A program made the translations under genes and the position numbers. A stretch of DNA of 18,291 bases, taken from the NCBI RefSeq assembly GCF_000955955.1, contig NZ_JYJG01000347.1, forward strand, positions 1 through 18,291, given 5' to 3'. This DNA is from Lentzea aerocolonigenes (GTDB taxonomy: Bacteria > Actinomycetota > Actinomycetes > Mycobacteriales > Pseudonocardiaceae). Below, piece after piece: positions 15,311 to 18,291 of this stretch; positions within the stretch are counted from its first letter, which is position 1, and each line of letters opens with the position of its first letter. The notes under the pieces were generated by a model. The model saw nothing but the letters and a program-made list of their open reading frames with translations. It had not been told where the DNA came from and did not search any database.

Positions 15311-16198
15311 CTACGAGAGCGGCCTGATCCCCCACCGGGCACCCCAGGACTCACCCGGCGCGACCCAGATCAGGTCGATCCCCGAGTTCAACGCGTCCGG
15401 CGGGCACGTCATCGGCTCGATCGCCACCGCCCGCCCGCGGTCCGGGTAGGAGTCCGGCGTGTACACCTGCACCCACCGGAACGCGGGGTCCGCCCAGACC
15501 TCGACCCCACCGTCCTCCGCGGTCAGCGAGTGCCGGATCAGTCCGTCCCGCCCCGGTTCACACCCGCCGAACGGCGTGTCCAGGTGCACGCCGGCGAGCT
15601 CCCGCCCCTCCCGGAAGTCGTACGAAGTCCCCTCAACGGCAACCGCTTCCCCTGAGGGCACCATCCGCTCAACATCCAACGGCAGCACCGTCGTAGCCGC
15701 CAACGTCAACGTGCACGAATCAGTAGCCGCGTTCCCGGCCCGCGGATAGGGATGCGTCCCAACCCCGAACGGCGTCGCCACATCCCCGACGTTCTTCACC
15801 CCGTGCGTGACCGTCAGCCCGTTGTCATCCAGCGCATACGACACAGTGAGATACAACGCCGCAGGCCATCCAGCCTGAGGCTCCACCGTCGTCTGCAAAG
15901 ACACCAACGACCCGGTGTGCTCCAACGTCGACCAAGGCCGCCGCCGAACCAGCCCGTGAATAGCGTTCCCCCGAGCCGGCTCAGTCACATCCAACTGCTG
16001 CCGAACCCCGTCCAGCACCCAGGAAGCCCCAGCAGTCCGGTTCGGCCAGGGGATCAGCACGGCCCCGGCGCTCATCGGCGGCTTCTCGTCGGGTCCGAAT
16101 GTCTCCACATACGGAACGCCGTCCACTTCGAAAGACCGCAGGCCTGCGCCTACAGTCGTGATCACAGCGGTGGCACCCTCGTACGAGATCCCCAACAT
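15311..16198 (-). CDS. Aldose 1-epimerase family protein
   Basis: This is a GalM-fold enzyme, which normally interconverts alpha and beta anomers of aldoses. Expected active-site residues are visible: N53-R54 in WPNR, H81 in AIHGLV, H149 in GVGTHPY (the general acid), D207 in HLDTPF and E261 in AIEPMTC (the general base). The length of 295 aa fits the smaller aldose-1-epimerase group, so it is probably active. ATG at 16198 has no ribosome site, but TAGGCT at 16212-16207 is a -10 candidate 8 nt upstream, suggesting a leaderless mRNA. It lies 34 bp before the amidohydrolase on the same strand, which has its own promoter candidate. Confidence 0.88.
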   Translation of the reverse strand: MLGISYEGATAVITTVGAGLRSFEVDGVPYVETFGPDEKPPMSAGAVLIPWPNRTAGASWVLDGVRQQLDVTEPARGNAIHGLVRRRPWSTLEHTGSLVSLQTTVEPQAGWPAALYLTVSYALDDNGLTVTHGVKNVGDVATPFGVGTHPYPRAGNAATDSCTLTLAATTVLPLDVERMVPSGEAVAVEGTSYDFREGRELAGVHLDTPFGGCEPGRDGLIRHSLTAEDGGVEVWADPAFRWVQVYTPDSYPDRGRAVAIEPMTCPPDALNSGIDLIWVAPGESWGARWGIRPLS

Positions 16199-16199
16199 G

Positions 16200-16212
16200 A
16201 GGCTGCAGCCTA
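16200..16212. promoter_or_regulatory. 12-bp palindrome and -10 before the epimerase gene
   Basis: AGGCTGCAGCCT (16200-16211) is a perfect palindrome between the divergent epimerase and MBL genes, which are 38 bp apart. It overlaps the minus-strand -10 candidate TAGGCT. The plus-strand MBL gene instead has a GGAAGGA ribosome site (16222-16229 region) and no obvious -10 in the gap, so its promoter may reach into the epimerase coding sequence. Confidence 0.4.
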
Positions 16213-16236
16213 CGGGGCCAGCGGAAGGAATCCTCC

Positions 16237-17013
16237 ATGAAGGTTCATCACCTCAACTGCGGCACCATGCGTCCGCCCATGGTCGCGGGCGGCATCGTGG
16301 CGCACTGCCTGCTGATCGAGACCGACCAGGGCCTCGTCCTGGTCGACACCGGCTTCGGCACGCACGAGGTGACGGACCCGAAGGGCACGCTCGACCCGCT
16401 CAGCCGGACTCTGCTCAAGCCGCTGCTGGACATCAACGAGACCGCGATCTGCCAGGTCGAGAAGCGCGGCCACACCGCCGACGACGTGCGGCACATCCTG
16501 CTCACCCACCTCGACCTGGACCACGCCGGCGGGCTGCGGGACTTCCCGAACGCCACCGTGCACGTGCTGGACACCGAGCTGGACGCGGCGACGAACCCGC
16601 GCAACGCCAAAGAGCGGGCGCGGTACCCGAAGGCGCAGCGCGACGGGGTCACGTTCGAGACGCACAAGGCCGAGGGCGAGGACTGGTACGGGTTCGAGGC
16701 GGTCAAGAACATCGCGGGCCTGCCGGAGGACATCCTGATGGTGCCGCTCATCGGCCACACGCGCGGCCACACGGGCATCGCGGTCAAGAGCGACGACGGC
16801 TGGCTGCTGCACGCGGGCGACGCCTACTTCTACCGCGGCGAGATCGAAACGCCGCCGAGCAACATCTTCGCGCTCAAGCTCACCGTCAAGCAGACCGAGA
16901 CGATCCGCGAACAGCGTCTGTCCAATGTGGAGCGACTCAAGGAGCTCAAGAAGCAGGGCGAGGTCGAGGTGTTCTGCGCCCACGACCCGGTCGAACTGGC
17001 CCGCGTCGGATGA
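16237..17013 (+). CDS. MBL-fold metallo-hydrolase (lactonase-like)
   Basis: This is a 258-aa metallo-beta-lactamase-fold protein resembling the AHL-lactonase/glyoxalase II side of the superfamily. The main motif reads HLDLDH (residues 91-96), so the second His of the canonical HxHxDH is Asp93. Other metal ligands look normal: H178 in GHTRGHTG, D195 in LHAGDAYF and H249 in CAHDPVE. The altered motif may change metal content or substrate. The ATG at 16237 has a GGAAGGA ribosome site 7 nt upstream. The downstream ATPase start overlaps its stop (ATGA, 17010-17013), indicating translational coupling. Substrate is unknown. Confidence 0.85.
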   Translation: MKVHHLNCGTMRPPMVAGGIVAHCLLIETDQGLVLVDTGFGTHEVTDPKGTLDPLSRTLLKPLLDINETAICQVEKRGHTADDVRHILLTHLDLDHAGGLRDFPNATVHVLDTELDAATNPRNAKERARYPKAQRDGVTFETHKAEGEDWYGFEAVKNIAGLPEDILMVPLIGHTRGHTGIAVKSDDGWLLHAGDAYFYRGEIETPPSNIFALKLTVKQTETIREQRLSNVERLKELKKQGEVEVFCAHDPVELARVG

Positions 17014-17729
17014 CGTTCATCCGCCAGATCCGGCTCGACGAAATCCACGACACGCACCGCTACCCGTTCACGCTCCCGGTCGTCCAGCACCTGATCAAGA
17101 ACCCGATCGAGCTCACCACACCCGTCACGTTCCTGGTCGGCGACAACGGCGCGGGCAAGTCGACGCTGGTAGAGGCGATCGCGGTGGCGGCCGGGTTCAA
17201 CGCCGAGGGCGGCACGCAGTCGTTCAACTTCGCCACGAAAGCCACCGAGTCGTCGCTCGGCGACTACCTGACGCTGAGCTGGGGCACCAGGAAGCCGCGA
17301 ACCGGTTTCTTCCTCAGAGCCGAGTCGTTCTACAACGTCGCCACCGAGATCGACCGGATCGGCCAGGGCATCCACGCCTCGTACGGCGGCAAGTCGCTGC
17401 ACGAGCGGTCGCACGGCGAGAGCTTCATGGACCTGATGACGCACAGGTTCGGCGGCCGGGGCCTCTACGTGCTGGACGAGCCGGAAGCAGCGCTGTCCGT
17501 GAAGGGATGCCTCACGGTCCTGCGGCGCATGCACGAACTGGTCAACGAAGGCTCGCAGTTCATCATCGCCACCCACTCGCCGATCCTGCTCGCCGCGCCG
17601 AACGCCCAGATCCTCGAGATCACCGACGGCGAGATCGACGAAGTCCCTTACGACGCAGCGGAACCGGTCGCGCTCACCCGCAACTTCCTGGGTGAGCCCG
17701 ACCGGTTCCTGAGGCACCTGCTGGACTGA
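17010..17729 (+). CDS. AAA/ABC-type ATPase, COG3910-like
   Basis: This is a 239-aa stand-alone ATPase with ABC-type motifs and no membrane segment. Walker A is GDNGAGKS (44-51), the signature-like HGESF is at 135-139, Walker B is LYVLDEP (152-158) and the H-loop is ATHSP (187-191). The compact RecF/SMC-like head without a coiled coil matches the predicted ATPase group COG3910, whose role is unknown. The frame stays open upstream, but that part is antisense to reading frame use in the MBL gene. The ATG at 17010 overlaps the MBL stop. Coupling to the MBL gene suggests a joint function. Confidence 0.83.
   Translation: MTFIRQIRLDEIHDTHRYPFTLPVVQHLIKNPIELTTPVTFLVGDNGAGKSTLVEAIAVAAGFNAEGGTQSFNFATKATESSLGDYLTLSWGTRKPRTGFFLRAESFYNVATEIDRIGQGIHASYGGKSLHERSHGESFMDLMTHRFGGRGLYVLDEPEAALSVKGCLTVLRRMHELVNEGSQFIIATHSPILLAAPNAQILEITDGEIDEVPYDAAEPVALTRNFLGEPDRFLRHLLD
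17672..17697 (-). terminator. Possible terminator for the permease, inside the ATPase 3' end
   Basis: GCTCACCC (17672-17679) and GGGTGAGC (17690-17697) form a perfect 8-bp stem with a 10-nt loop, 33 nt beyond the permease stop on the minus strand. It is coding for the opposing ATPase. The stops of the two genes are one base apart, leaving no intergenic room for a terminator. Confidence 0.35.
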
Positions 17730-17730
17730 G

Positions 17731-18291
17731 CTACTTCGACAGGTTCTCCGGGTGGATCTCCACCTTGCCGTGCGTCACGCGGTTGATCGCCCAGAGCACC
17801 AGACCGGCCAGCAGCAGGAAGCCCGCGATCTTGTAGTCGTCCCACGGCCGCCCGGACAGCACCGGAATCGCGAGGTACGCGCAGGTGACGGAACCGAGCA
17901 CCGGCGCCCACGTCGGCGCCCGGAAGTGCTTGTGCTCCACCTTCTCCTTGCGCAGCACCAGGCACGCGATGTTGACGATGGTGAAGACCACCAGCAACAG
18001 CAACGACGTCGTGCCGCCGAGCTTGCCGATGTCGAAGAACGACACCAGGATCACCGCGATGCCCGACGTGAAGACGATCGAGATCCACGGCGTGCGGCGG
18101 AACGGGTGCACGGTGCCGAAGAACCGCGGGATGATCTGCTCGTTCGACATGCCGTAGAGCAGCCGCGACGCCATCAGCATGTTGATCAGAGCCGAGTTGA
18201 TGACCGCCAGCAGGCCGATCAACGCGAAGATCCACAACGGGAACCCCGGCGCGCCAACGGAAATCACCTTCAGCAACGCGCCGCTGCCCGC
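17731..18291 (-). CDS. APC-family amino acid permease, 3' part
   Basis: This is the C-terminal 186 residues or so of a membrane transporter; the 5' end runs off the right edge, so the apparent TTG start at 18276 is not real. Five or so transmembrane helices can be seen (for example WIFALIGLLAVINSALINML, SIVFTSGIAVILVSFF, SLLLLVVFTIVNIACLVL and FLLLAGLVLWAINRV), with the APC-type loop MASRLLYGMSNEQIIPRFFG between the first and second. Basic and charged residues end the protein (KVEIHPENLSK). Amino acid or polyamine uptake is expected, and substrate cannot be told. Confidence 0.85.
   Translation of the reverse strand, partial: AGSGALLKVISVGAPGFPLWIFALIGLLAVINSALINMLMASRLLYGMSNEQIIPRFFGTVHPFRRTPWISIVFTSGIAVILVSFFDIGKLGGTTSLLLLVVFTIVNIACLVLRKEKVEHKHFRAPTWAPVLGSVTCAYLAIPVLSGRPWDDYKIAGFLLLAGLVLWAINRVTHGKVEIHPENLSK

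Noticed and set aside
15277..15354. Upstream start for the amidohydrolase
   Set aside because: It would overlap the epimerase gene and adds a low-complexity leader; homology starts at MNIAITGG (15276).
16158..17009. Upstream extension of the ATPase frame
   Set aside because: It runs out of frame through the MBL gene; ATPase homology and the coupled ATG start at 17010.
18277..18291. TTG at 18276 as the permease start
   Set aside because: The frame stays open to the window edge and the N-terminal APC helices are missing, so the gene is simply cut off.

Overview
The window is chromosomal DNA from a high-GC Gram-positive bacterium, most likely an actinomycete of the Pseudonocardiaceae type (Lentzea/Saccharothrix/Amycolatopsis-like). 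The reasons are the strong GC bias at third codon positions, frequent GTG starts, many 4-bp ATGA/GTGA gene overlaps, several apparently leaderless genes, an actinobacterial-type citrate synthase and a small type VII secretion (T7SS) substrate operon with a glycine-rich WXG protein. The genus is an inference. No tRNA, rRNA, CRISPR, insertion sequence or prophage gene was seen.

Layout from left to right. (1) 119-3640: an alkyl-DHAP-synthase-like flavoenzyme (-) is divergent from a TetR regulator that overlaps glpD (+); the start codons of the divergent genes overlap at one CATG. From memory, this resembles the M. tuberculosis Rv2249c-Rv2250c-Rv2251 arrangement. A strong hairpin at 3645-3697 closes the block. 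(2) 3716-6245 (-): YbaB-like protein, EspC-like protein with a YxxxD motif, then a WXG protein with a long Gly-rich tail. This looks like an orphan T7SS export module, because no secretion machinery gene is in view. (3) 6369-8455 (+): a NatA/NatB-like ABC exporter. (4) 8452-11081 (-): a CPD-type photolyase, whose stop shares a CTAG with the exporter permease, and citrate synthase with a structured leader. (5) 11306-14057: a TetR regulator and PfkB-family sugar kinase (-), divergent from an acyl-CoA dehydrogenase (+) over a symmetrical operator/promoter. (6) 14065-16198 (-): an amidohydrolase and an aldose-1-epimerase-family protein, each with a candidate leaderless promoter. (7) 16237-17729 (+): an MBL-fold hydrolase with an altered metal motif, translationally coupled to a small ABC-type ATPase. 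(8) 17731-18291 (-): the 3' part of an APC amino-acid permease, cut by the window edge.

Most of the region is core metabolism: glycerol-3-phosphate/DHAP, the TCA cycle, acyl-CoA oxidation and sugar handling. The least explained parts are the AGPS-like/GlpD pair, the T7SS substrate operon and the MBL-ATPase couple. Regulation is compact. Palindromes overlap -10 elements in at least four short intergenic regions, and three convergent junctions have zero to seven bases between stops, with hairpins at two of them inside the end of a coding sequence.
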